A stretch of DNA of 64,000 nt from Unio delphinus (Eukaryota > Mollusca > Bivalvia > Unionida > Unionidae): assembly GCA_029339505.1 (NCBI GenBank), contig JAQISU010001235.1, forward strand, positions 36,733,815-36,797,814. Direction: 5' to 3'. Within the stretch, counting starts at the first letter, position 1. Every line of letters starts with the position of its first letter. Shown here piece after piece: positions 1 through 13,476 of the stretch. The translations under genes and the position numbers were made by a program. The notes below the pieces were generated by a model. It ran no database searches, was not told where the DNA came from, and saw only the letters and a program-made list of their open reading frames with translations.

Positions 1-1010
1 TACATCTCTGATTCTAATTTCACACTACATCTTTATCCTACTGTCCCGTTTTCTTTCTTCTGCTTTCTGCATTCTAACCCCCCCACTATATCTTGTATCT
101 ATATACACATACTGTAATCCCCCACTCATTCCCCACATACTGGATATGTTGGCTAACCATTACTAGATGAATGACAGCTCCCTTCCCCCAGATCATACCA
201 TAACTAAATGGTGCTGAAACTGCAGGAATATGACCCAGCTCTCCAGATGTCAAGCTGCTGACCTGTTTACCCAGATTTGCCGAAGCCTTCTGGAACCCCA
301 TAACCTCACTGGCTATAGATTAGTTCTCACACCCAAATTTGTTTCTATAATGCTGATCTAGTTACCCAGATTTATCACTGCTTCCCTCACATCTATCTCT
401 GAAATACCCATATTCACACCCACACACACCTACACATATTACTAGTCAGAAACCCGATATTGGTACTGCTATATATTTTACTTTTCCCTTTTGTTATATG
501 TACAAAGAATCCCTTTGGTCATACATCCAAGAGAAGTAACTGCAAGCAGGTTGGGAGGTGTGTCTGTATTATAATTTGGTACTGTAATATCAATAACTTT
601 CACGGCGTTCCCTTTTTCAGTGATTCTGTTGTTGCCACAAACCATAAAGCCTAAAGAAAAATTAGCCACATATGATAAAGAAGCTTCCATCTTTATTTTT
701 TACTGTGTTTCATTCTCAGAGATAACAAAAACACTAGATACTCATTTCCGTAATATGGTAATAAAATATTTGCAATTACATGTTTAAATTAAACCATTTT
801 AAGAACAATAATTATAATGCATTTTATATTGTTTCAATGGACACATCTACCAGGAGCTGTAATTTCTTATGACTGACTTTGATAGAAACTCTATGACATG
901 TACTTGTTTGTAATGGAAGTACACATATATTAGGAGCTTTATAACCACTTGCATGTACAAAATAATTATAGCCTGAACTGAAATGTAAAGTTACTTAGGT
1001 ACCTAAATGT
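1..1010. other. Intron sequence, nothing recognised
   Basis: AT-rich intron of the SMARCA4 gene. Short open frames on both strands show no family similarity I can recognise. No exon of the helicase C-terminal half was found here. Confidence 0.5.
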
Positions 1011-1385
1011 GTGATGATGACAAAGTGTTTGTATATTGTAAAAGCAGAACTTTGATAGGAAGAGAAAATGTTGGAGATGCAGATGGAGTAAATTTTCTTT
1101 AGAAGTGAAAACTCCAATCTGTAATGGCATATCTTCCATGTAGATTCTGGCTTTTGCGAGGTCTCTCGTGATGAGAGCATGCTTCTTGGCATACACAGAA
1201 TAAGTATCTGAAGGAAGCTTCCAAGTCTTATACATAAGGGAAAATCACTCTGCCTGACCGCCATATAGGTCGGCAGGCAATTTTTAGCTCCAGTCAGTAA
1301 AAACAAAGTAGTATCTGGAAGGGCTGGATTTGCGAGGTAGTAGTAGTTCTCCCTAAGGTATTATGACTGGGTAACATTTATTTAA
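1011..1385. repeat. Dispersed repeat, copy A
   Basis: This stretch shares the blocks gatgacaaagtgtt, aaagcagaact, ctaggt-like tcggcaggcaatttttagctc and the tail gtagtagttct...ggtattatgactgggtaa with 36,515-36,830, in the same order. The tail alone recurs at 30,218-30,262. It is an interspersed repeat of unknown class. No TIR or coding capacity was seen. Confidence 0.6.
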
Positions 1386-1954
1386 AAACTAAAAACTAAA
1401 GGTGCAATACTTCAAAACAAAAATCCTGTTTTAGAGATTATATCATTAAATAGTATGCATACTGTCGGAGATGTGTATTTTTAGTAACAAGTTTGGAAGC
1501 AGCTTATTAGCTCTCATATTTATAATCCATAAAATGATGGAGGGGAAGAAAAAAAAAACATTCATAAATACTTTTTAAAGGTTGCTTTGTTTATTAAAAA
1601 ATAAATGGACAAAAATACATATTGCAAAAAACAAAAAAAGAGGGAGTAATTCTATTTGTACAAGATTCATCTACATCTGTTTAGGAGCCTAAACTGACCA
1701 TTACCCTATCTTGCCCTTTACACTGATTTCATAAGTGAAAAATTCAGAAGGGCACAAAACAGATATTCATTGTGAGGCCTGAAAGAGGTGTTGCCTAGCA
1801 CACGTGGAAGTAGTAATTTGTGATTTTTAGGAAAGGGGAGACTACTGTATTTTATTTTCCAATAATGCTAGCTGATGATCGTTTAGCATTTCTGAGCTAA
1901 AACAAGCCAGGAGACATAGTGAATGTCTTTTTTAGTTTGGGATTGATGGATTTG

Positions 1955-2200
1955 CACTTGTGATGTATTTCTAGCAGGAGTGGATCTGTAGCTGGAACAG
2001 ATTTCTAGCAGGGATGAATTTGTAACAAGATAGATTTGTAGCAGAGATGGATTTATAACTGGATATATTTCTAACAGGGATGAATTTGTAACCAGATAGA
2101 TTTGTAGCAGAGATGAATTTGTAACAGGATAGATTTCTAGCAGGGATGAATTTGAAACAGGATAGATTTCTAGCAGGATAGATTTGTAATTGGGATGGAT
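1955..2200. repeat. Degenerate 15/30-bp tandem repeat
   Basis: Imperfect head-to-tail repeats of a unit like gatttctagcagggatgaatttgtaacagg. They keep long frames open on the minus strand by chance. Intronic minisatellite. Confidence 0.8.
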
Positions 2201-2494
2201 TTGTGAGGCAATTGTCATACTCCAAACACAAGTGATCAGGAAATGTATCTGACCAAGAATAAAATATATTCAAAAGGTGTGCCAAGCATGAATTTTACAA
2301 GGATCTACTGATCTTTTTGACATGTCTGAAGCCAAAAATTTACCATTCTAAATGGTATACTATACATTTCAATGTCCAACTGCAAGTGTTTTTGCCTTGT
2401 CCTATTTCTTGTTATAACATAAATAAATGTGTGTGTGTGTGTGATTTGGATTTTTAACGTAGCTTTAACATTTTTTCCAGTCATATCGCTACGA

Positions 2495-2756
2495 TGTCTT
2501 CAGTGTGACAGTTTATAGTGATGTCTAGTACTGGGTCATCATGTCACAGACATGTAGTATGATGTCCCACCCAGTCACATTATCCTGACACCAGGCCGGC
2601 CAGTCCTAACACTAACCTCTTAATACTGAGTGCCTAGGGAGTCAGCTGTTAGCACCATTTTTGTAAGTCTTTGGTATGATTTGGGCGGGGATCGAACTCA
2701 CGACCTCCCACATCCGAGATGGATGCTCAAACAACTAGGCCACAGGTGTGATCCAA
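2495..2756 (-). mobile_element. tRNA-derived SINE, copy 1 (most complete)
   Basis: Read on the minus strand, the head has pol III promoter boxes: GGCCTAGTTGTTTGAGCA (A-box-like) and GGTCGTGAGTTCGATCCCC (B box, GTTCGATCC) spaced as in a tRNA. The body (GGTGCTAACAGCTGACTCCC ... TTAGTGTTAGGACTGG) and the tail (CACTATAAACTGTCAC) recur at 21,885-22,045, 39,395-39,530 and 40,845-41,035. The head is consistent with a tRNA-derived SINE; the source tRNA was not determined. Confidence 0.8.
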
Positions 2757-3194
2757 CATAAATGAAAATAAAAATCATTCAATATACAGATGAAATTATT
2801 TATAAAAACTTTGATCGAAAGTAACCTGGAAAACATATTGGATGAATTAAAATTATTTATATTTGACTGGCATGTTTTAAATCAATAATATCTGCTGGCT
2901 CTCCCTCAGAACACTATGAATCTAACAGTTATGAATTTTAGTCCAAAATTAAATGGGTCCATTGAATTATGCATAAGCATAGTGTTAGATATCGTGCTAA
3001 AGTTCATTTGTTCTTCTGTATATTGATTCTAATCTTTCTGCTACAAGACACAAATTTTTGCCATGTTAGGTCATCCATAAGGTGAAAGTTTCCACTATCT
3101 TACCTAAAAGGATGTGAAGAAAGAGTCTCTGTCCCGACAGGAAAACTAATGTTAGTGTAATATTAAATGTGTGTCTGTCTGTATGTGCAAATAC

Positions 3195-3328
3195 CCAGAG
3201 AGGATTCCTCCAGTGTAACCAAGATGGTCAGCAATGGCTTCTTCAATATGCTGGAACATGAAGGGATGGTTACAGATCTTCCTCAGCTGCATAATGGTGT
3301 TCATCAGTGCTTTGGCACCACCCTTACC
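3195..3328 (-). CDS. SMARCA4: SMARCA4 exon 18 (last exon in window)
   Basis: 134 bases: [60 protein letters not shown] is a signature of the SNF2 lobe 2 entry. Acceptor TTTTTTACAG|GGTAAG, donor TCTGG|GTATTT, ending phase 2. No continuation exon (the family's DLYR.SGKFELLDRILPKL block) was found from 3,194 down to 1, so the gene runs off the left edge. Confidence 0.95.
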
Positions 3329-4137
3329 CTGTAAAAAATAATATGGGCATATTTCAATCTTATTTCATTGGTATCAGCAACAATAAACATGTCAAGTCAT
3401 TCATTTTTCCTAGTGGTTGGTACTTCAGACTTAGAAAGTCAAGGGATTAAGTCCAACCACTTTCATTTCTATTTTATCCTGGAGCAACGCATTTGAACTT
3501 CACTTCAACAGTTAATACAACTTTGAAACCTGCGATGGACTGACATTGTCATCCCATCCAAATGGAAACTGCAATTTCCATTATTTTCATACACTGTCAA
3601 TGTGAGAAAGTCATGTGGGATACACTCTGCCCATGTGAGAACCTTGTGTGGAATATGCCAAAGTACTTAATGACAATGTAAAAGACATCAGTAACCTTAC
3701 AGTATCATCAGTGTCATTAGTGTCTGTTGTGGCTTTAGTACTTAAGGGCAAATTTTGCCTATAAGCAACGATTCCTGTTATAAAAGAAATACTAAACTTC
3801 TATGTTCTTTCTAATGGCCTTAAAAAAAACTATGAAATACTTGGAAGTTTGTTTAAACTGTATCAATACTGATAATATTGTATATGCTGGGACACCATAT
3901 TTGTTGGAACACCATAAATATTAAAAGTATTTTTTGTGTGCTCTGTATGTTTTGCGTTCCTGAGTCATAAGCTGTGGGACACCATTTAAATGTTTAGAAA
4001 ATTACATGATAGAAATTGTACTCCAACTCAAATTTTATTTTAAAAACTAGAAAACTCTTTAATCAACTTCTGCATCATTTCACCAACACAACCCTACTCC
4101 TGCACACTTATGATCCATTCTTTTGGTGCATGAATAT
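3329..4137. other. Intron sequence, nothing recognised
   Basis: AT-rich intron with no repeat array, RNA gene or exon that I can support. Confidence 0.5.
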
Positions 4138-5200
4138 TTATTTTAGCTTTCTTTTACTGTGAAAAATTATCGTTAAAGACAACACATCACCTAAAACATA
4201 GACTGCAAGGACTAAAGTCAGATATTTTTTCAAGTCTGCATCAGTCATTTCAAACTCTTCTACTTTTGACCCCCTCCTACTGTCAGTCCATCCAGGAATG
4301 AGATCTAAGTACACTAGAAAGTCATCCCAGTTAAAGATCATATTGTTGGTAATATCATCTGCTTCTCTTCTGACATTCATGAATTCATCAAATTTTATTT
4401 TCTCCAAATCTTCTATGTGATGTATATCCGTGCATAACAAACTGTACTGTGTCACTTTGAAATTTATTCCATTGTTTCAATTTATTTTAAAAAATTCCAT
4501 GAATGCTGGTGAAATGGAATCAAAGTTATATTCCATATCACAACAGTCTTTGTATATTCATCAATATCTAAGCATGAAGCATTATACTGTGTCACTTAAA
4601 AACTGTTCTATTGTTTCAATTTACTTTGAGAATTTCCCTGTGAAAAGGAATCAGAGTTATATTCCATATCTTGGCCGTATTTGTATATCTAACAACAACA
4701 AAGTTGGCACACTTAAAAAAATCCAAAGTTGGCTTCTGAGGCTGGATTGCTTTGCAATAAATTAACTTGTGTAATGATATCCTTTTAAAAAAAAAGTAAA
4801 ACAGGCTTCAAAGTATCCAAAGTTGTTTTTGTCTTTGATGTCCTTTGCTAAGCTACATTAATCAGTTTACTACTCGCTGCCAGTTGTGCTTATTCACCAC
4901 CTGGGCTTCTATGTGCTTGGCCTCTGTAGTAATAATTAATGACCAGGATAAAATTCAATCTTAGTTATTCTGCACCTAACACCGTGTCATGCATGAATGG
5001 AAGTTGTCTTCAAGATATTGATTTATTATTTCCCTATCATTTGCAAAATCTTCTTCTCTTCTGGCATTCACAAATTCATCAACTGATTTATTTTCTCCAA
5101 ATCTTCTGGGTGACATTGATGTCTGCTTGAAGCACTAAACTGTGTCACTTAGCACCTTGTCATGCATGAATGGTGGTTGTCTTCAAGATATTATTTCCCT
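4138..5200. repeat. Degenerate local duplications
   Basis: Two blocks starting actgtgtcactt...ttgtttcaattta lie about 141 bases apart (4,441 and 4,582). A second pair, catgcatgaatgg...gttgtcttcaagatatt, lies at 4,987 and 5,161. A block with the text ttctcttctg.cattca..aattcatcaa...ttttctccaaatcttct occurs at 4,370 and 5,050. A 105-codon minus frame (4,138-4,455) overlaps the first block. I do not recognise its product and treat it as a fragment of an old repeat. Confidence 0.5.
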
Positions 5201-5702
5201 TTTGTTTGCGATTTTGTTGTATCGAGTTTTCAGTCGGATAACATACTCAAATCTTTGAGCACAACCACATATGAATTGTTTTTCAATGATCATGTCAATG
5301 AACGATGTATCGTGTTATCGGACATAAGCGATACATGCTACAGTATGGATGCTTACACTACATACCGCTATACAGAGTTCATCGATATATTTAATTCTTA
5401 AATGCTCATGATGAATAAAAAGGAATAAATGATAATATTACAAGGTTAGTTTCTTTCTTTTCATTATCTGATAAGCGTTTTTTAAAATCTATTTAATTGA
5501 AACATGCAGTGGGTGGGGACACAAATTCAATACAAATATATTTAGTTTCTAAGTCGTGAGACATATGACTTAGGTGAAAAAAGTTTCACATAAATTCTGG
5601 CACAGGGAAAAAAATTATTGTGTTACAATATATATGGTAAATACGGTATACCATATTGTTTTCATATCATATATGCCAGTGTAGGATAAGGTAATACTAT
5701 AA

Positions 5703-7690
5703 GGATATATGCATAAGAAACTCCTGCACTCAGGATATATACATAAGAAACTCCTGCACTCAGGATATATACATAAGAAACTCCCCCACTCAGGATGTAT
5801 ACATAAGGAAATCCCACACTCAGGATATATACATAAGAAACTCCCACACTCAGGATATATACATAAGAAACTCCCCCACTCAGGATATATACATAAGAAA
5901 CTCCCCCACTCAGGATGTATACATAAGGAAATCCCACACTCAGGATATATACATAAGAAACTCCCCCACTCAGGATGTATACATAAGGAAATCCCACACT
6001 CAGGATATATACATAAGAAACTCCCACACTCAGGATATATACATAAGAAACTCCCCCACTCAGGATATATACATAAGAAACTCCCCCACTCAGGATGTAT
6101 ACATAAGGAAATCCCACACTCAGGATATATACATAAGAAACTCCCCCACTCAGGATATATACATAATAAACTCCCCCACTCAGGATATATACATAAGAAA
6201 TTCCCACACTCAGGATATATACATAAGAAACTCCCACACTCAGGATATATACATAAGAAACTCCCCCACTCAGGATATATACATAAGAAACCCCCACACT
6301 CAGGATGTATACATAAGGAAATTCCACACTCAAGATATATACATAAGAAACTCCCCCACTCAGGATATATACATAAGAAACTCCCCCACTCAGGATATAT
6401 ACATAAGAAACTCCCCCACTCAGGATATATACATAAGAAACTCCCCCACTCAGGATGTATACATAAGGAAATCCCACAATCAGGATATATACATAAGAAA
6501 CTCCCACACTCAGGATATATACATAAGAAACTCCCACACTCAGGATATATACATAAGAAACTCCCCCACTCAGGATATATACATAAGAAACTCCCCCACT
6601 CAGGATATATACATAAGAAACTCCCACACTCAGGATATATACATAAGAAACTCCCACACTCAGGATATATACATAAGAAACTCCCCCACTCAGGATATAT
6701 ACATAAGAAACTCCTGCACTCAGGATATATACATAAGAAACTCCCACACTCAGGATATATACATAAGAAACTCCTGCACTCAGGATATATACATAAGAAA
6801 CTCCCACACTCAGGATATATACATAAGAAACTCCCACACTCAGGATATATACATAAGAAACTCCCACACTCAGGATATATACATAAGAAACTCCCCAACT
6901 CAGGATATATACATAAGAAACTCCCCAACTCAGGATATATACATAAGAAACTCCCACACTCAGGATATATACATAAGAAACTCCCACACTCAGGATATAT
7001 ACATAAGAAACTCCCCAACTCAGGATATATACATAAGAAACTCCCCCACTCAGGATATATACATAAGAAACTCCCCCACTCAGGATATATACATAAGAAA
7101 CTCCCCCACTCAGGATATATACATAAGAAACTCCCCAACTCAGGATATATACATAAGAAACTCCCACACTCAGGATATATACATAAGAAACTCCCACACT
7201 CAGGATATATACATAAGAAACTCCCCAACTCAGGATATATACATAAGAAACTCCCCCACTCAGGATATATACATAAGAAACCCCCCCCCCCACTCAGGAT
7301 GTATACATAAGGAAATCCCACACTCAGGATATATACATAAGAAACTCCCACACTCAGGATATATACATAAGAAACTCCCACACTCAGGATATATACATAA
7401 GAAACTCCTGCACTCAGGATATATACATAAGAAACTCTCCAACTCAGGATATATACATAAGAAACTCCCCCGCTCAGGATATATACATAAGAAACCCCCC
7501 CCCCCCACTCAGGATATATACATAAGAAACTCCCCCACTCAGGATATATACATAAGAAACTCCCCCACTCAGGATATATACATAAGAAACTCCCCCACTC
7601 AGGATATATACATAAGAACCCCCCCCCACTCAGGATATATACATAAGAAACTCCCCCACTCAGGATATATACATAAGAAACTCCCACATT
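5703..7690. repeat. 30-bp minisatellite, about 66 copies
   Basis: The unit caggatatatacataagaaa plus ctcccNcact is repeated head to tail with an exact 30-base period. Variants differ mainly at the 3' end (tgc, ccc, cac, cca) and one type carries gatgtatacataaggaaat. C-runs expand the unit at about 7,281, 7,495 and 7,617. Because 30 is a multiple of 3 and the unit has no stop in several frames, frames of up to 690 codons stay open on both strands; these are not genes. It lies in the intron between SMARCA4 coding exons 17 and 18. Confidence 0.97.
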
Positions 7691-7741
7691 GGATAACAGT
7701 CATGAAATATATATTAGTCCCTAAAACATTGAGTACCATAC

Positions 7742-7843
7742 CTTCTTGTCCTTGTCATCAGTCAGCATAACTCCTTTATTTTGCATGTGACGGTAGATTA
7801 ATCTCTGCAGGGCAGACATGTCACATTTGATCACATACTCCAC
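7742..7843 (-). CDS. SMARCA4: SMARCA4 exon 17 (ATPase lobe 2 start)
   Basis: 102 bases, 34 codons: [34 protein letters not shown]. Acceptor ATCGATAG|GTGGAG, donor AAGAAG|GTATGG, phase 0. The loop before the next exon (DDKDKK) is shorter than the vertebrate DGSEKDKKGKG. The exon lies only about 50 bases from a 2-kb minisatellite in the adjacent intron. Confidence 0.95.
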
Positions 7844-7991
7844 CTATCGATATGAACAACAACCATCAATTAATTAATGTTACTATAAAGTTACATAATA
7901 TACATCTGACTATACACACACCTGTCATCAAGAGACAAGGTTGGAAGCATATACACTGTCTATAGATGAAAGGTCATTTATATTTGTTCAT

Positions 7992-7996
<5 letters not shown>

Positions 7997-8055
<59 letters not shown>

Positions 8056-8056
8056 T
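7997..8056. repeat. (CT)n(CA)n microsatellite
   Basis: A run of about 20 CT followed by about 9 CA units, intronic. Confidence 0.97.
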
Positions 8057-8413
8057 CCAATTAATTGTATGGATTTCTTCAGTTAAAAGACAACTGGAGA
8101 CTCAGTCAAGTTTAAAAATTAAAGAGCAAAAAATATACTGCAAATATAACTCATCTGTGATAAATTTTCACAAACTCAATTTGATTTATAAAAAAGGAAA
8201 CATTGTCAATGACTCTTTCAATTGATTCACTAACTAAAGAGATTTAAGATCTTTAAGTCTTACAGTTGAAATTCCCTCTCTTTATGATTAAAGGATACAA
8301 AAAATGACAAAAATTACACCAAACAAAAAGATATTCAAATACTAAATATTCTACCGTGAGTTAAGTCTTTTCAAAATCAACATAGGCAAATAACAATTAT
8401 TTTCATTCTGTAC

Positions 8414-8527
8414 CTTCTCAGGTAACTGTGATTCCACTTCTTTCTTCAGACGTCTTAACAGGAAAGGTCGTAATACTTTATGGAGACGGCGGATAATAAG
8501 TAAGGTTTCCTCCTGATTTAATTCAAC
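8414..8527 (-). CDS. SMARCA4: SMARCA4 exon 16 (ATPase)
   Basis: 114 bases, 38 codons: [46 protein letters not shown] is the conserved block at the junction between the two SNF2 ATPase lobes. Acceptor TTCTCACAG|GTTGAA, donor GAGAAG|GTACAG, phase 0. Confidence 0.97.
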
Positions 8528-8764
8528 CTGTGAGAAAATACAAAATATTTCAACTCGCATTACATTTAAAAAAATCCCTCGAAGTGCCTGACTCTCTATT
8601 GTTCAACAAATTCTAGGTAGATCATTTCTACTTTTAAACTGATATTCTTGAGCTATAAGATCTTCAAATTAGACAATGTAGTAGCCATATTGGATGTAAG
8701 AAGTGTGTAATTTTCATTTTGGTCGAACTTGACACCAAAGTTTAAGTTTAAACCATGCTGATAA

Positions 8765-8892
8765 AACCATTCATTCAGTAGAGTTGGATACAAGATTTTC
8801 AATATGCGACCATTCATTTAGTAGAATTAGAGACAAGATTTTCAATAAGCGACCATTCATTCAGTAAAATTGGAGACAAGATTTTCAATACC
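8765..8892. repeat. 43-bp tandem repeat, 3 copies
   Basis: Unit accattcattcagtaga.tt followed by ggagacaagattttcaata.g, three diverged copies directly before the exon at 8,917. Confidence 0.85.
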
Positions 8893-8907
8893 ATAAATGC
8901 AAACTTA

Positions 8908-10549
<1,642 letters not shown>

Positions 10550-10692
10550 CTAAAAACAAAATAAATTTCCATTATTGTACAAGGCCTCATGATGACGTAC
10601 ACCACTGGTAAAGTTATTCACCTTGAGAGCAAAAAGCCATATCTAAATATTGTAAATTGGTAGTCTTTGTTGAAAATTCACTGTTCTAATAG

Positions 10693-10710
10693 TACCCCAC
10701 CACCCTCTCT

Positions 10711-10754
<44 letters not shown>

Positions 10755-10755
10755 A
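10693..10755. repeat. (CT)n(TA)n microsatellite
   Basis: Compound dinucleotide run in an intron. Confidence 0.95.
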
Positions 10756-10861
10756 AAAGTGTACCAATTAATTCAAGTTACACAGCTTAAGAAATGACAA
10801 ATTTATTGTCCACATATCAACTTGATGGTTTTCCGATTTTTAGAATGTCTGCAGGTGGTGC

Positions 10862-11480
10862 CCTTTCATGTACTGACATACTTTATTTCCAGTATGCAGA
10901 TTACAGACAGATGTGTACTATGCATCAATTGATATGTCATTCCCTTCATTAGATGTGTACTATGCATCAATTGATATGCCATTCCCTTCATTAGATGTGT
11001 ACTATGCATCAATTGATATGCCATTCCCTTCATTAGATGTGTACTATGCATCAACTGATATGCCATTCCCTTCATTAGATGTGTACTATGCATCAATTGA
11101 TATGCCATTCCCTTCATTAGATGTGTACTATGCATCAATTGATATGCCATTCCCTTCATTAGATGTGTACTATGCATCAATTGATATGCCATTCCCTTCA
11201 TTAGATGTGTACTATGCATCAACTGATATGCCATTCCCTTCATTAGATGTGTACTATGCATCAACTGATATGCCATTCCCTTCATTAGATGTGTACTATG
11301 CATCAATTGATATGCCATTCCCTTAATTAGATGTGTACTATGCATCAATTGATATGCCATTCCCTTCATTAGATGTGTACTATGCATCAATTGATATGCC
11401 ATTCCCTTCATTAGATGGTCTGTCAGTGTTAGGTGATGCCCTTTTGTGTTGACATACTTTATTTCCAGATTATTATCATC
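10862..11480. repeat. 42-bp minisatellite with flanking repeats
   Basis: Twelve units of 42 bases (gatgtgtactatgcatcaat then tgatatgccattcccttcatta) run from 10,910 to about 11,415, nearly identical. The array sits between two similar flanks, each reading gtgcccttt/gatgccctttt, then gacatactttatttccag (10,856-10,893 and 11,433-11,469). Open frames through it (205 codons minus, 137 plus) are by-products of the multiple-of-3 period. Confidence 0.95.
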
Positions 11481-12450
11481 CATGATAGCAAAAATACTTT
11501 CAAACTGACTACCTGTTTGTTGTTCATGATTTTAATGTAATTGACTAGGTCAATTCAACCAGACCCATTTGATCATATCCATGACTCATCTTATTCAGTT
11601 AGTTCCGGTTTTCAAAACTCCATCAGAAAAGTATGTATATTTATTAAATGCCATGTCCATGCCAATATTTATTAAATGCCATGTCAATGCCAACATTTAT
11701 TTGAAGTCACGCGGTACTAATGATAAAAAAAAAATGGGAACCAGCCTGGAAATGGGTGAACATAAAATAGAGTTTATGTGGGTTTGGCTAATCAGGATTG
11801 GTTAATAATGTATGTTATGTTTTAGGAAAAATAATATTTTGAGAGCTTATTTTAGATGTAAATGGGAAGAAAAAAAATAGAGACATTGTTTTATTGATGG
11901 AATGTCAGTCTTTTAACAGTCTCGATTTTGGAACACTCATTACTAAGCTTAGCACCTAACTCTTTGGAGGGGAATTGAAAGCACATGTTTCAAACACATG
12001 CAGGTTCAAAAAATGCTGCAGCTCATAATATCCTTTCCTCTACACAGAAGCCGACATCCAGGTTTCATCTATACTGATAAATATAGGTTTGACCATGAGC
12101 ACTCAAAATTAAGCTGGATTCAATTTTCATTCCTGACAAAGTATACTTATTATGAAGTCTCAGAGTGAAAGTCCCAAGCCAACATGACTATCTATTTGGA
12201 AGATTGGAGGTATGATGTACAATTTTTATTAAGGAACAGCCAGATGTGATAAGAAATCTTTCATGAAAATATCACATCTCTATGACAATCCATTCCGAAG
12301 TAACAATAACAAGATTTACAAGATGGTCAGTCGATACAGAAGTAGAAACAAAATCAGGTAGTCACATTAGACATCAGATCCACATCATTTTCATTTAGTA
12401 CCAATTAAACATCAAATGTTGTTTAGTAGAAAATCTAATGGCAATATGAT
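11481..12450. other. Intron sequence, nothing recognised
   Basis: AT-rich intron with no supported feature apart from a short duplication of attaaatgccatgtc at about 11,645 and 11,670. Confidence 0.5.
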
Positions 12451-12455
12451 TGTCT

Positions 12456-12458
<3 letters not shown>

Positions 12459-12543
<85 letters not shown>
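12459..12543. repeat. (GA)n microsatellite
   Basis: About 42 uninterrupted GA units in an intron. Confidence 0.98.
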
Positions 12544-12546
<3 letters not shown>

Positions 12547-12984
12547 TAATAACAAAGAGGTTTCATTTTATACTGGTTGTCAGAAAACTCAGACATCATA
12601 ATAAGCAGTTGACAGAAAACCCCATTGTCACGTTAAAATCTTAGGTCTGTTCCACTAAAATATACATGGGACACAGGGAAAGCATTTTTAATATAGAACA
12701 GTCACCCATAGATGCAATGTAGAATGTTGTATTGTTTTCATATGAAATTTGGATAATCTGAGTACCTTAGCAAATATAATTTTTAGAAGTGCCTTCCTTG
12801 TGTATGATGCATGGTTAAATGGAATAGCCCTATTGTTAAATTTTATTAAAATCTGATAGAGTTTTAATAATAAGTTTTAAAATTGGTCCTACTCTGAAGG
12901 CCCATTATGAGACAAAAGATGTTGTTCAATTTTTCGTACAGTTTTCATACAAGTACATATGGTATGAGAATAGTTTAAAGATAC

Positions 12985-13162
12985 CTTAGATAGTGTGCCC
13001 TTGTCCTTGATGATGTATTCATAGGTAGTAAGCAGAACATTGAATTTTCCAGCCTTCAACTGAGGTGCAAGAGTTTTGCGGACATTAGGAGAGCCTTTGT
13101 ATGGAATCTTGATGACAGATGGAGACCACTTCTCAAATTCAATCATCCAGTTGGATAGTGTT
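12985..13162 (-). CDS. SMARCA4: SMARCA4 exon 13 (ATPase lobe 1)
   Basis: 178 bases: [59 protein letters not shown]. It contains helicase motifs Ia-Ib of SNF2 lobe 1. Acceptor TTTGCAG|AACACT, donor TCTAAG|GTATCT, phase 2 in and 0 out. Very close to human and fly Brm, with conservative changes only. Confidence 0.97.
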
Positions 13163-13476
13163 CTGCAAACATAGAAGTTGTTACACATAAGATAAAATCA
13201 ATGCAAATCCTATGGTTGACCAAAAAAGCCAGTTGTGAAATAATGATCCTAAGGTAAACATGGGTTATCACATCAAAAGAACCAGTTTTGGACTAAAATT
13301 TATGTTTCTCTGAAAATATTTACCTGATCGAACTTCATAAGGAGTACATAAACTAATTCACAAGTCCAGCCTCTAAGCTAGAGAAAACATTCACAAACTC
13401 TTTTGGCTTGTGTTTGATCCAAAAGTGCTAAAGAGTTATCCACTTAAGAGTGGTCTTCTCTTGGATACATGGACTG

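Noticed and set aside
478..690. 70-codon minus frame (CGNNRITEKGNAVKVIDI)
   Set aside because: Reads like coding sequence, but no family could be named and it does not match the expected next SMARCA4 exon.
2690..2756. Possible tRNA gene on the minus strand
   Set aside because: A and B boxes are present, but the acceptor stem does not pair and the sequence continues into a repeated SINE body, so it is a SINE head and not a functional tRNA.
5615..7687. Very long open frames (533-690 codons) on both strands
   Set aside because: They only translate a 30-bp tandem repeat whose period is a multiple of 3 and whose unit lacks stops; they sit in an intron and overlap each other.
5703..7690. CRISPR-like regular repeat array
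   Set aside because: Units are directly adjacent with no unique spacers and the genome is eukaryotic; it is a minisatellite.
10866..11483. 205-codon minus and 137-codon plus frames
   Set aside because: Products of the 42-bp minisatellite; no start context or domain.
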